Shown here: positions 52,792-62,321 of the stretch, piece by piece
Position numbering within the stretch: position 1 is the stretch's first letter
How the letters are laid out: each line of letters opens with the position of its first letter
From: Xanthomonas nasturtii
GTDB taxonomy: Bacteria; Pseudomonadota; Gammaproteobacteria; Xanthomonadales; Xanthomonadaceae
Direction of reading: 5' to 3'
NCBI RefSeq assembly: GCF_001660815.1
Contig: NZ_LYMI01000013.1
Span: 1 to 64,000, forward strand
DNA length: 64,000 nucleotides
Notes under the pieces: model-generated
Told to the model about the DNA's origin: nothing
What the model saw: the letters and a program-made list of their open reading frames with translations, nothing else
Databases searched by the model: none
Translations under genes and position numbers: made by a program

Positions 52792-54090
52792 TCAGCCTGC
52801 CAGACGCACCTGGTTACGGCCGCCGGCCTTGGCCAGATACAGGTGCTTGTCCGCTTCGTTCAACAGATGGTGCAGCGACTGGTCGCCTTCGCTGGCGATG
52901 CACACGCCGATGCTCACCGTCATGCTCAGGGTCTCTTCGCCAACGCGCACGCGCAGCGCGCTGATGCGTTCGCGCAGGGTTTCGAAATAACTGCTGGCGT
53001 TGGCGACATCCAGCCCCGGCACCAGCAGGCAGAATTCTTCGCCGCCGAAGCGGGCGACCAGATCCTGCGGCCGCGCGTGCCCGGACACCGAAGCGGCCAC
53101 CGCACGCAGCGCCTGGTCGCCGGCTTCGTGGCCCCAGGTGTCGTTGATGTGCTTGAAGTGGTCGATGTCCACCATTGCCGCGGTCACCGTCTGGTCCTGC
53201 GACAGCAGCTTGGGAATCACCCGCTGGCTTTGTTCCAGGAAATAACGCCGGTTGGGCAGGCCGGTGAGGAAGTCGCGGGTGGCCAGATCCTGCAATGTGC
53301 CGATCAGTTCCAGCTGGTCCACGTTTTGCGAAACGCGGCAGAAGAATTCTTCGCGCGAAAAGGGTTTGCGCAGGAAGTCGTTGGCGCCGTTCTTCAGAAA
53401 GCGCGGGATCAGCGACGAATCGTTGTTGCCGGAAATGCCGATCACCGCCACCTTGTCGCGTGAGCGGATCGCGCGCAACCGGCGGGTGAATTCCACGCCT
53501 TCCATTCCAGGCATTTCCTGGTCGACGATGGTCAGGCGGATGCCGGGGTCGCGTTCGATCGCTTCCAGCCCGGCAGCGCCGTCGGCGGCCAGGACCACGC
53601 GGTAGCCGTACATCGACAACAGCGCAGCGGCATAGGTGCGTGCAGATAGCGAATCGTCCACCACCAGGGCGGCGATCCGGCGATTGCGCTCCAGGCGCTG
53701 CACCAGCCAGGCCAGGTATTCGATGCTGCCCGGTGCGTTCTTCAGCACGTAATCGATGATCTGCTGCTGCAGCACGCGCTGGCGCAGATCTTCGTCGTAC
53801 ACGCCGCTGACCACCACGGTGGGCAGTTTGCGCGAGAGAAAGAATTCCACGACCTTGTCGCGGTCGCCGTCGACCAGCACCAGGCCGGTCAGGACCAGAA
53901 ACCAGCCATCCTCTTCGTCGAGCACCCGTGCGGCTTCGGCCAGGGTCGAGACGACCGTGACCGGCAGTTCCACGCGTTGCTCGATGGCTTCGCGCAGCAT
54001 GCTGGTGAACGTGCGGGAGTTCTCCACCAACAGCACACGCTGCGGCAGAACTGCACTTTCACTATTGCGATGTAGGGTACCTGGGGACAT
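52792..54090 (-). CDS. REC-REC-GGDEF diguanylate cyclase
   Basis: This 432-residue protein has two receiver domains and a GGDEF domain. The first receiver has Thr at residue 68 (FLVLTGLVLVDG) where Asp is normal, so it probably cannot be phosphorylated. The second has D190 (LTIVDQEMPGMEG). The GGDEF has intact GGEEF (349-353) and a preceding RPQD inhibitory site. It makes c-di-GMP. A glutamate- and arginine-rich linker joins the domains. No kinase is adjacent on the same strand; the broken kinase cluster ends 1.6 kb away. Confidence 0.92.
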   Translation of the reverse strand: MSPGTLHRNSESAVLPQRVLLVENSRTFTSMLREAIEQRVELPVTVVSTLAEAARVLDEEDGWFLVLTGLVLVDGDRDKVVEFFLSRKLPTVVVSGVYDEDLRQRVLQQQIIDYVLKNAPGSIEYLAWLVQRLERNRRIAALVVDDSLSARTYAAALLSMYGYRVVLAADGAAGLEAIERDPGIRLTIVDQEMPGMEGVEFTRRLRAIRSRDKVAVIGISGNNDSSLIPRFLKNGANDFLRKPFSREEFFCRVSQNVDQLELIGTLQDLATRDFLTGLPNRRYFLEQSQRVIPKLLSQDQTVTAAMVDIDHFKHINDTWGHEAGDQALRAVAASVSGHARPQDLVARFGGEEFCLLVPGLDVANASSYFETLRERISALRVRVGEETLSMTVSIGVCIASEGDQSLHHLLNEADKHLYLAKAGGRNQVRLAG

Positions 54091-54175
54091 CGGGTGGCCG
54101 TTACGAATCGAACCGTCAGGTCAGCTAACGGCTCTGCTCGCCAAAACTTGAGCGCTGCGTTCCAGAGTGCGCCGA

Positions 54176-55495
54176 TCACCACAGCGCATCGCGCAGCCGA
54201 TACCAGCTCATCGCCGCCACCAGCAATGGGGTCCGCAGCCGCTGCCCGCCAGGGAACGGGCGATGCGGGATGCGTTCGAACACGTCCAGGCGGCGGCTCT
54301 GGCCGGCGATGGCCTCGGCGATGACCTGGCCGGCCAGCCCGGTGGCGGCCACCCCATGCCCGGAGAAGCCCTGCGCGAAATACAGATTGGGCGCCAGCCG
54401 GCCCCAGTGCGGGGCGCGGTTGCGCGAAATATCCACGTAGCCGCCCCACAGCGTCTCCAGCGGCACATCGTGCAGCTGCGGAAACACCGTGTGCATGCGC
54501 CGGGTCATCAGGCGCTGCAGGCCCGCAGGCGGCCGCGAGGAATAACTGGCACGGCCGCCGAACAGCAGCCGGTGGTCGGCGCTGAGCCGGTAGTAATCCA
54601 GCGCCCAGTTGGTGTCGGCCACTGCCATGTCGTTGGTGATCAGGGCCCGCGCACGCGCTTGGCCCAGCGGCGGGGTGGCGCCGACATAAGTGCCGACCGG
54701 CATGATGCGCTGCTCCAGCTGCGGTGCGATGCCGTGCAGCAGGGCATTGCCGGCAAGCACCCCGAAGTCGGCCGCGACGCTGCCGTGGGCGGTGTGCATC
54801 GTCACCTGTGTGCCGGCGTGCTGGCGGGTCACCGCGGAGTCTTCGTAGATGCGCACGCCGGCCGCCAGTGCGGCACGTGCCAGGCCCAGCGCATAGGCCA
54901 GCGGATGCAGATGGCCGCTAGCGGGGTCGAACATGGCGCCCAGGTACAGCGGGCTGTCCAGCACCTGGCGGGTGCGGGTGCGGTCCCACCATTCCAGCGG
55001 GTAGTCGTAGCGTTCGGCCATGCGCGCGATGCCGTGCTGCAGCGCGTGTCCCTGGCGCGGCTTCAGCGGAACATGCGCATGGCCGTCGCGCCAGTCGCAG
55101 GCGATGGCATGGCGTGCGATGCGTGCGCGCAGCAGGCGCATGCCGTCGCGCGAGAAATCGAACAGCAGGCGCGCATCGTCGTTGCCGACCAGCGCTTCCA
55201 GCGTCTCCTGCTCGCAACCGTAGCCGACGAGGGCCTGGCCGCCATTGCGTCCGGACGCGCCCCAGCCCACGCGTCTGGCTTCCAGCACGATGACCTTGTA
55301 GCCGGCCTCGGCCAGCGCCAGCGCGGCGGTCAGGCCGGTATAGCCGCCGCCGAGGATGCACACATCGGCGTGCTCGGCACCTTGCAGGCGCGCCTGCAAG
55401 GGCAGGGCCGGCGCGCTGCGCGCGTACCAGCTGTCCGGATAGCCGGTGTCCGGTGGTGCGCGTTGCGGCAGTGGCGCGTGCGGGCGAGCCATCAC
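54176..55495 (-). CDS. puuB: FAD-dependent oxidoreductase, gamma-glutamylputrescine oxidase-like
   Basis: This 439-residue DAO-family flavoprotein has the FAD-binding ADVCILGGGYTGLTAALALAE near residue 45 and the C-terminal GFSGHGVAATGLAGQVIAEA. PuuB oxidises gamma-glutamylputrescine to the aldehyde. Its start overlaps the stop of the glutamine synthetase-like gene by four bases, matching the PuuA-PuuB order of the pathway. The enzyme assignment comes mainly from this context. Confidence 0.82.
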   Translation of the reverse strand: MMARPHAPLPQRAPPDTGYPDSWYARSAPALPLQARLQGAEHADVCILGGGYTGLTAALALAEAGYKVIVLEARRVGWGASGRNGGQALVGYGCEQETLEALVGNDDARLLFDFSRDGMRLLRARIARHAIACDWRDGHAHVPLKPRQGHALQHGIARMAERYDYPLEWWDRTRTRQVLDSPLYLGAMFDPASGHLHPLAYALGLARAALAAGVRIYEDSAVTRQHAGTQVTMHTAHGSVAADFGVLAGNALLHGIAPQLEQRIMPVGTYVGATPPLGQARARALITNDMAVADTNWALDYYRLSADHRLLFGGRASYSSRPPAGLQRLMTRRMHTVFPQLHDVPLETLWGGYVDISRNRAPHWGRLAPNLYFAQGFSGHGVAATGLAGQVIAEAIAGQSRRLDVFERIPHRPFPGGQRLRTPLLVAAMSWYRLRDALW

Positions 55496-56871
55496 ACGGT
55501 GCGCAGGTACCGCGCGTAATCCAGATCCGGCACCAGCGCCTGGTAGTCGAGCAGCTCGCGTTGCTTCTGCTGGCCGAACACGTGCTGGAACTGCGTGCCA
55601 AGGTGCTCGCCAATGAAGTCGCTGCCACCAAACGCATCCACCGCGGCTTGCCAGGTGCGCGGGGTGAACAGCGATTGCGCATACGCATTGCCGGTGATGG
55701 GCGCGCTGGGTTCGGCCGGCTGCCGCAGGCCGTCCAGCATCGCGGCCAGCACGGCTGCAGCGGCCAGATACGGGTTGGCATCGGCGCCGGCAATACGGTG
55801 CTCGATGCGGGTGTTGTGCGCATCGCTGTGCGGGATGCGCAGCGCCACGGTGCGGTTGTTGAAGCCCCAGCTCGCATCCAGCGGCACGAAGGCATTGCTG
55901 ACGAAGCGCCGGTAACTGTTGGCATGCGGGGCGAACACCAACAGCGAGGCCTCCGCGTGCCGCTGCAGCCCGGCAATGGCGTGGCGCAGCGCGTCTGCAG
56001 GCGCGTTGGCAGTGCTGGCCAGCACATTGCGCCCGGCGCCATCGAGCAGGCTCACATGCAGGTGCAGGCCGCTGCCGGCCTGGCCGGGGAAGGGTTTGGC
56101 CATGAAGCTGGCCAGCTTGCCCTGCTGCTGCGCAATCGCCTTGATGGTGCGCTTGAGCAGAATCGCCTCATCGCAGGCGGCCACCGCATCGGCGCGATGC
56201 TGCAGATTGATCTCGAACTGGCCGGGCGCGTATTCGGCCACCGCGGTATCGACTGGAATGCCTTGCTGCCGGCAGGCCGCAGCTACCGCATCGGTGAAGT
56301 CGCGCTGGTCGTCCAGATCCTGCAGCGAATACACCTGGGTGCTGTCGCTGCGCTCGCCGGTGAGCGGGTCGCGCGGGGTCTGCGGGCGCCCCCGCGCATC
56401 GGCCACCGCATCGAACAGATAGAACTCCAGCTCCACCGCAATCACCGGGGTCAGGCCGAGCGCGCCAAACCCCTGCAGCACGCGCTGCAACACCGCACGC
56501 GGGGCGACCTCGAACAGGCCGCCCTCCGGGGTGTGCATCGCCAGCAGCAACTGCGCCATCGGCCGCGGCGCCCACGGCACCGGGCGCAGCGAGCCTTCGA
56601 CCGGCCGGCAGATGCGGTCGGCATCACCGATGGCGTAGCCAAGCCGGGTTTCTTCCACGGTGTTGCCGGTGATGTCGGTGGCGATCAGCGACATCGGCAG
56701 GCACACGCCATCGCGATAGACCTTGTGCAGCGCACCGGCGCTCACGCGCTTGCCGCGCAGCACACCGTTGGTATCGGGCAATAACAGATCAACCGACTCG
56801 CAACCTGCGATGCGAGAGAGTGTGTCTGCATCGGCAGCGGGCAGGGACGCGATGGAGGTCTCGGAAGCCAT
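55492..56871 (-). CDS. puuA: Glutamine synthetase-family gamma-glutamylpolyamine synthetase
   Basis: The 459-residue protein is of glutamine synthetase type: LLLPDTNGVLRGKRV (N-terminal beta-grasp), AVELEFYLFD, FAPHANSYRRF and IEHRIAGADANPYLAAA. It lacks the adenylylation-loop tyrosine region of GlnA, as in PuuA. It would join glutamate to putrescine using ATP. ATG at 56871 is preferred. It pairs with puuB downstream and is divergent from puuD. Confidence 0.85.
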   Translation of the reverse strand: MASETSIASLPAADADTLSRIAGCESVDLLLPDTNGVLRGKRVSAGALHKVYRDGVCLPMSLIATDITGNTVEETRLGYAIGDADRICRPVEGSLRPVPWAPRPMAQLLLAMHTPEGGLFEVAPRAVLQRVLQGFGALGLTPVIAVELEFYLFDAVADARGRPQTPRDPLTGERSDSTQVYSLQDLDDQRDFTDAVAAACRQQGIPVDTAVAEYAPGQFEINLQHRADAVAACDEAILLKRTIKAIAQQQGKLASFMAKPFPGQAGSGLHLHVSLLDGAGRNVLASTANAPADALRHAIAGLQRHAEASLLVFAPHANSYRRFVSNAFVPLDASWGFNNRTVALRIPHSDAHNTRIEHRIAGADANPYLAAAAVLAAMLDGLRQPAEPSAPITGNAYAQSLFTPRTWQAAVDAFGGSDFIGEHLGTQFQHVFGQQKQRELLDYQALVPDLDYARYLRTV

Positions 56872-56975
56872 GGGCAACACCTGCGAAGTCGCCGCGCAGC
56901 GTAGCAAAGCGCGCGTGAGCAATCGCAGCCGCAGCGACGTGCGCCTGGCAATGCCGGCGGTGGCGCGGTAAGTTC

Positions 56976-56991
56976 GAACGTATCATCGTTC
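56976..56991. promoter_or_regulatory. Putative operator in the divergent puuA/puuD promoter region
   Basis: GAACG-TATCAT-CGTTC is a perfect 5-base inverted repeat around a -10-like TATCAT. It sits in the 145-base gap between the divergent genes, 25 bases before the puuD start. A regulator of polyamine catabolism could bind, but none is encoded nearby. Confidence 0.5.
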
Positions 56992-57015
56992 ACCCCTACG
57001 CATCGGATTCTGCGC

Positions 57016-57771
57016 ATGGCTGTCGTTCCGTTGGTCGGCCTGCCGACCGATCGCATCCTGCAGGGGCCGCACCCGTTCCTGGCTGCCGGCGAGAAGTACA
57101 TCCGCGCAGTGGCCGAGGCCGCCGCTGCGATGCCGGTGCTGTTACCCAGCCTGCAGCCGTCACTGGATGCACGCGTGTGGCTGGGGCGCCTGGACGGGCT
57201 GCTGCTGACCGGTGCGGTCAGCAATATCGAGCCGCATCACTACAGCGACGCGCCCAGCTGGGAGGGCAACCCGCACGATGCGGCGCGCGATGCCACCAGC
57301 CTCGGGCTGATCCCGCAGGCGCTTGCGCGCGGCCTGCCGGTGCTGGCGATCTGCCGCGGCCTGCAGGAGGTCAACGTGGCGCTGGGCGGGCGCCTGCATC
57401 AGCGCGTGCATGAGGTGCCCGGCCTGGCCGACCACCGCGAAGACCGAACCGCATCGCTGGACGTGCAATACGGCCCTGCGCACCCGGTGCGGCTGCAGCC
57501 CGGCGGGTGGTTGGCCGGCATGAGCGACGCGACCGACGTGCAGGTGAACTCGCTGCACGGGCAGGGCATCGCACGCCTGGCCGATGGCCTGCTGGTCGAA
57601 GCCACCGCTCCCGACGGCCTGATCGAAGCCTTCCGCGGCCCCGGCCCGGGCTTTCTGCTCGCGGTGCAGTGGCATCCGGAATGGCGTGTCACACAGCATC
57701 CGTTCTACCGTGCCATCTTCCAGGCCTTCGGCGAGGCCTGTCGCCAATACGCCGCGCAACGCGGCAAGTGA
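57016..57771 (+). CDS. puuD: Gamma-glutamyl-GABA hydrolase (class I glutamine amidotransferase-like)
   Basis: The 251-residue cytosolic hydrolase frees GABA from gamma-glutamyl-GABA. The nucleophile is C113 in AICRGLQEVN; the triad partners are H220 and E222 in QWHPEW. GLPVLAICRG and DGLLLTGAVSNIEP are typical of PuuD. Its gene is 6 bases before the second puuA-like gene, so they are probably cotranscribed. Confidence 0.93.
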   Translation: MAVVPLVGLPTDRILQGPHPFLAAGEKYIRAVAEAAAAMPVLLPSLQPSLDARVWLGRLDGLLLTGAVSNIEPHHYSDAPSWEGNPHDAARDATSLGLIPQALARGLPVLAICRGLQEVNVALGGRLHQRVHEVPGLADHREDRTASLDVQYGPAHPVRLQPGGWLAGMSDATDVQVNSLHGQGIARLADGLLVEATAPDGLIEAFRGPGPGFLLAVQWHPEWRVTQHPFYRAIFQAFGEACRQYAAQRGK

Positions 57772-57777
57772 GGTTGC

Positions 57778-59163
57778 ATGTCCATCCGCACACGTTCGCG
57801 CAAGACCCCGCCCAAGCAGCCGGAGAGCGCGCTGCGCCGCTGGCTCAAGGAACGCAGCATCACCGAGGTGGAATGTCTGGTGCCGGACATCACCGGCAAT
57901 GCGCGCGGCAAGATCATTCCGGCCGACAAGTTTTCGCATGACTACGGCACGCGTTTGCCGGAAGGCATCTTCGCCACCACCGTCACCGGCGACTTCCCGG
58001 ACGACTATTACGCGCTGACCTCGCCCTCGGACTCGGACATGCATCTGCGCCCGGACGCCAGCACCGTGCGCATGGTGCCGTGGGCGGCCGACCCCACCGC
58101 GCAGGTTATCCACGACTGCTACACAAAAGATGGGCAGCCGCACGAACTTGCCCCGCGCAACGTGCTGCGCCGCGTGCTGGAGGCCTATGCGCAGGTCAAG
58201 CTGCAACCGGTGGTGGCGCCGGAGCTGGAATTTTTCCTGGTGCAGAAAAATACCGACCCCGATTTCCCGCTGTTGCCGCCGGCAGGGCGCTCCGGGCGCC
58301 CGGAAACCGCGCGGCAGTCGTATTCGATCGACGCGGTCAACGAGTTCGACCCCATCCTGGACCTGATGTACGACTACTGCGATGCGATGGAACTGGACGT
58401 CGATACCTTGATCCACGAATCCGGCGCCGCGCAACTGGAAGTCAACTTCACCCACGCCGATGCGCTGTCGCGCGCGGATCAGGTGTTCCTGTTCAAGCGC
58501 ACCATGCGCGAGGCCGCGCTGCGGCACGGCGTGTATGCGACGTTCCTGGCCAAGCCAATGGAAACCGAGCCCGGCAGTGCGATGCATATCCACCAGAGCC
58601 TGCTGCATGCCGGCACCGGCAAGAACGTGTTCAGCGGCAAGCGCGAGGGCGGCTTCAGCGACACCTTTGCGCATTATCTGGGCGGCCTGCAGAAATACAT
58701 TCCGATGGCGATGGGCTTGCTGGCGCCCAATGTCAATTCGTACCGCCGGCTGATGTTTGGCGAGGTGTCGCCGAGCAATGTGCTGTGGGGCTTCGACAAC
58801 CGCACCTGCGGGCTGCGGGTGCCGATCGATGCGCCGCAGAACATGCGGGTGGAAAGCCGCTTCGCCGGCTCCGATGCCAACCCGTATCTGGCGATGGCGG
58901 CGACGCTGGCGTGCGGGTTGCTGGGCATTCGCGAAAAGCTCGAACCGACTGCGCCAATCAGCAGCAATGGCAAGGAGCAGGGCTACGATCTGCCGCGCTC
59001 GTTGGGAGAAGCGCTGGATGAGCTGGAAGGCTGCGACGCCTTGCAGGAGATGTTGGGGCGGCGCTTCGTGCGAGCCTATATCTCGGTAAAGCGCAAGGAG
59101 TACGAAACGTTCTTTCGCGTGATCAGTTCGTGGGAGCGGGAGTTCTTGTTGTTGAATGTCTGA
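57778..59163 (+). CDS. puuA: Second glutamine synthetase-family gamma-glutamylpolyamine synthetase
   Basis: This 461-residue protein has the GS fold: EVECLVPDITGNARGKII, VVAPELEFFLV, MHIHQSLLHAGTGKNVF, LAPNVNSYRRLMFGE and VESRFAGSDANPYLAMA. It is only distantly similar to the first copy, so the two may prefer different polyamines. Codons and context (puuD just before, aminotransferase after) fit polyamine breakdown. Confidence 0.85.
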   Translation: MSIRTRSRKTPPKQPESALRRWLKERSITEVECLVPDITGNARGKIIPADKFSHDYGTRLPEGIFATTVTGDFPDDYYALTSPSDSDMHLRPDASTVRMVPWAADPTAQVIHDCYTKDGQPHELAPRNVLRRVLEAYAQVKLQPVVAPELEFFLVQKNTDPDFPLLPPAGRSGRPETARQSYSIDAVNEFDPILDLMYDYCDAMELDVDTLIHESGAAQLEVNFTHADALSRADQVFLFKRTMREAALRHGVYATFLAKPMETEPGSAMHIHQSLLHAGTGKNVFSGKREGGFSDTFAHYLGGLQKYIPMAMGLLAPNVNSYRRLMFGEVSPSNVLWGFDNRTCGLRVPIDAPQNMRVESRFAGSDANPYLAMAATLACGLLGIREKLEPTAPISSNGKEQGYDLPRSLGEALDELEGCDALQEMLGRRFVRAYISVKRKEYETFFRVISSWEREFLLLNV

Positions 59164-59198
59164 GGCGTTCGAGTCGCCTGGTGTGGTGCACACGATTC

Positions 59199-59219
59199 CC
59201 TTCTCCCATCGGGAGAAGG
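59199..59219. repeat. Short palindrome after puuA, related to the 30-kb repeat
   Basis: CCTTCTCCC-atc-GGGAGAAGG differs only in its 3-base loop from the first inner hairpin at 30036-30056. It lies 36 bases after the puuA-like stop and could help end that transcript. Confidence 0.65.
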
Positions 59220-59394
59220 TGCCCGAAGGGCGGATGAGGGGACCGCCTATAACGAAGCCTAACGCCTCGCGCGTTGGACATTGCGCACGGCCTCGTCTGC
59301 GCGTTTCCACGCCCGGTTCGGCGCGTGCAACCGAAAGCACCTTTGTGCGTGGCGATCGACCGTAGACTGCACGTACCCCGCAGCCGGAGTGGCC

Positions 59395-60752
59395 ATGGAT
59401 CCGCAAGCACTGAAGGCCTTGCAGCAGCTCGATGCGGCCCATCATCTGCATCCGTTCAACGACAACGCGGTATTGGCGCAGAAGGGCACGCGCATTCTGA
59501 CGCGCGGTGAGGGGGTGTACGTCTGGGATGCCGATGGTAACCAGTTGCTCGATGCGTTTGGCGGCTTGTGGTGCGTCAATGTGGGCTACGGGCGCAAGGA
59601 ACTGGCGCAGGCGGCGGCGCGGCAGATGGAGCAGCTGGCGTACTACAACAGCTTCTTTCAGTGCACCACCGAGCCCACCATCCAGTTGGCGGCGAAGCTG
59701 GCAGAGCTGGCACCCGGCGATCTGAATCATGCGTTCTTTGCCAACTCCGGGTCGGAGGCCAACGACACCATCCTGCGCCTGGTACGCCATTTTTGGGCGG
59801 TGCAGGGGCAGCCGCAAAAACGCATCTTCATCGGCCGCCATGACGGCTATCACGGTACCACCATGGCCGGGGCCAGCCTGGGTGGCATGCAGGGCATGCA
59901 CAAGCAGGGCGGCTTGCCGATTCCGGATATCCACCACATCTGCCCGCCATATCACTTCGGCGATGGCGGGGAGATGGACCCTGAGGAGTACGGGTTAGTC
60001 GCGGCGCGTCGCCTGGAAGACAAGATCCTGCAGCTCGGGCCAGATAACGTCGCCGCTTTTATCGGCGAGCCGATCATGGGCGCGATCGGCGTGTATATCC
60101 CGCCGCGCAGTTACTGGCCGGAAATCGAGCGGATCTGCCGGCGCTACGACGTGCTGCTGGTGGCCGATGAAGTGATCTGCGGGTTCGGGCGCACCGGCGC
60201 GTGGTTCGGCGCGGACTACTTCGGTTTTCAGCCCGATGTGATGACGCTGGCCAAAGGCATTACCTCCGGCTACATCCCGCTGGCGGCGGCGATGTTCAAC
60301 GATCGCGTGGCCGGCGTGCTCAAGACGCAAGGCGGCGAGCTGGCGCACGGTGGCACGTATGCCGGGCATCCGGTGTGCGCGGCAGTGGCGTTGGAGAACC
60401 TGCGCCTGCTGCAGGACGACGGCATCGTGGAGACCGCGCGCACGCAGATTGCGCCGTACCTGGCGCAGCGCTGGGCGAACACCGGCTGGTGGGCGAGGCG
60501 CGTATTGCCGGGCTGGTCGGGGCGCTGGAGCTGGTGCCGGACAAGCTGCGCCGCGGGGCGTATTTCCCGGGGCGTGGACGGGTAGGGGCACTGTGCCGCG
60601 ATTTCGCACTGCGCCGCGGGCTGATCCTGCGCGCGACTTACGATGCCATGCTGCTGTCGCCGCCGTTGATCATCACCTGCGAGCAGGTGGATGAAGTATT
60701 CGACAAGGCCTGGGCCGCGCTGGACGACACCGCGCAGGCGCTGGGCAGATAG
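59395..60752 (+). pseudogene. Class III aminotransferase (polyamine:pyruvate type), frameshifted
   Basis: The first 361 residues form a normal enzyme: FFANSGSEANDTILRL, VADEVICGFGRTGAW and the PLP lysine K287 in MTLAKGITSGYI. At about 60470-60480 the frame changes; the proper C-terminus (LGEHRLVGEARIAGLVGALE onward to ALGR) continues in another frame to 60752, while the original frame stops at 60585. The shift fits loss of one copy of GCGCTGGGCG, now present once at 60468-60477. Combined length would be about 455 residues, normal for SpuC-like transaminases. ATG at 59395 follows CGGAG by 7 bases. Confidence 0.82.
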
Positions 60753-60961
60753 CGCAAGCTGCCGCCCGCCGGCGGCAAGGGAACACATCGGTGGCGGCCT
60801 TACGCAAGTACCGATGGCATCCGGGCACCAGCCGCGTTCGCCAGGAGGCCAGACACGCTGTGCCGGCCCGGTGCGCTGGGCAAACCCGGGCGGGGTGAGT
60901 AGGCTGGGCACGCCACCGGCGCCGACACCGGCTGCCCCACCGCGCTGCCCTGGAGACCCAC

Positions 60962-62077
60962 ATGACGCTGCGACTGCTCGCCCTGACGCTGTCCATCACC
61001 CTGTTGTCCGGCTGTGGCGGCGGTGGCGCGCCCGGCAAGACCGACGCGCAGGCCAAGGTGCTCAACGTCTACAACTATTCGGATTACATCGCCGAAGAGA
61101 CCATTCCCGCATTCGAGAAAAGCACCGGTATCAAGGTCACCTACGACGTGTTCGACAGCGACGAAATGGTGGAAACCAAGTTGCTGGCCGGCGGCAGCGA
61201 TTACGACGTGGTGGTGCCCACGCTGAACTTCTTCGGCCGGCAGATTCAGGCCGGTGTGTTCCTGCCGCTGGACAAGAGCAAGATCCCCAACCTGGTCAAT
61301 CTGGATCCGGACGTGATGCGCCGCATCGCCGCGCAGGACCCGGACAACGCCTATGGCGTGCCGTACATGATCGGTACCACCGGCATCGGCTACAACGTCG
61401 ACAAGCTCAAGGCGATCTTCGGCACAACCGATGTCGCCAACAGCTGGGATCTGGTGTTCAAGCCGGAGAACCTGTCCAGGCTCAAGGACTGCGGCGTGAC
61501 CATCCTGGACACGCCCTCGGACATGATTCCGATCGCGCTCAACTATCTCGGGCTGGATCCGCACAGCAGCGTGCCGGCCGAAATCGAAAAGGCGGCCGCG
61601 CTGATCAAGACCATCCGCCCGTATGTGCAGAACTTCCACTCCAGCCAGTACGTGACCTCGTTGGCCAACGGCAATACCTGCCTGGCGGTGGGTTGGTCGG
61701 GCGACATCATCCAGGCGCGCGACCGCGCGGTGGAAGCCGGCAACAACATCAAGGTGGCGTATGCGATTCCGAAAGAAGGCGCGCCGCAATGGTTCGACAT
61801 GCTGGCCATCCCCAACGACGCCAAGCATCCGGAAAACGCCTACGCCTTCATCAATTACCTGCTGAAGCCCGATGTGGCCGCGGCAAACACCAACTTCATC
61901 CACTACGCCAACCCGGTGCGTACCGCCACACCGCTGGTGGATGCGGCGATCCGCAACGACCCCACCATCTACCCGCCGCCGGAGGTGACCGCCAAGATGT
62001 TCACCTACGCAATCAATCCGCCGGAAGTGGACCGGCTGTATACGCGGCTGTGGACCGAGATCAAGACCGGTCGGTAA
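60962..62077 (+). CDS. potF: Polyamine ABC transporter substrate-binding protein (PotF-like)
   Basis: This 371-residue protein has a lipoprotein-type signal ending in LLSGC (Cys18). The mature part matches PotF/SpuD: LNVYNYSDYIAEETIPAFEK, FDSDEMVETKLLAGGSDYDV, YMIGTTGIGYNVDKL and VGWSGDIIQARDR. It would deliver putrescine or spermidine to a PotGHI permease. No permease gene follows, so it may be an orphan or be partnered elsewhere. Confidence 0.92.
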   Translation: MTLRLLALTLSITLLSGCGGGGAPGKTDAQAKVLNVYNYSDYIAEETIPAFEKSTGIKVTYDVFDSDEMVETKLLAGGSDYDVVVPTLNFFGRQIQAGVFLPLDKSKIPNLVNLDPDVMRRIAAQDPDNAYGVPYMIGTTGIGYNVDKLKAIFGTTDVANSWDLVFKPENLSRLKDCGVTILDTPSDMIPIALNYLGLDPHSSVPAEIEKAAALIKTIRPYVQNFHSSQYVTSLANGNTCLAVGWSGDIIQARDRAVEAGNNIKVAYAIPKEGAPQWFDMLAIPNDAKHPENAYAFINYLLKPDVAAANTNFIHYANPVRTATPLVDAAIRNDPTIYPPPEVTAKMFTYAINPPEVDRLYTRLWTEIKTGR

Positions 62078-62321
62078 GCCGCTGCGTGCGTCACCGCGGA
62101 ATCGGCCGGGTCGCTGCGCCAGCGTAGCGACGATCCTGCACCGCAGTGCCGCCATCTGGCAAAACCGACGCATCGCGCGGGGCAGTCCGAGTGGCAGCTG
62201 ACTGGCTCATCACGCAATCTGTACCGGGCGGTTCAAATAATTATACGGTTGCGCCGCCTCGTCGGAGCCGCTGATGCGGCCGCTGCATGGCGCGCTTGGC
62301 CCATTACACAGGACGCATCCT
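62078..62321. other. Gap between potF and emrA with a possible promoter
   Basis: The 244 bases have no gene. The AT-rich stretch near 62234-62250 (caaataattatacggtt) contains a TATACG -10-like hexamer and could be the emrA promoter. Confidence 0.45.
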
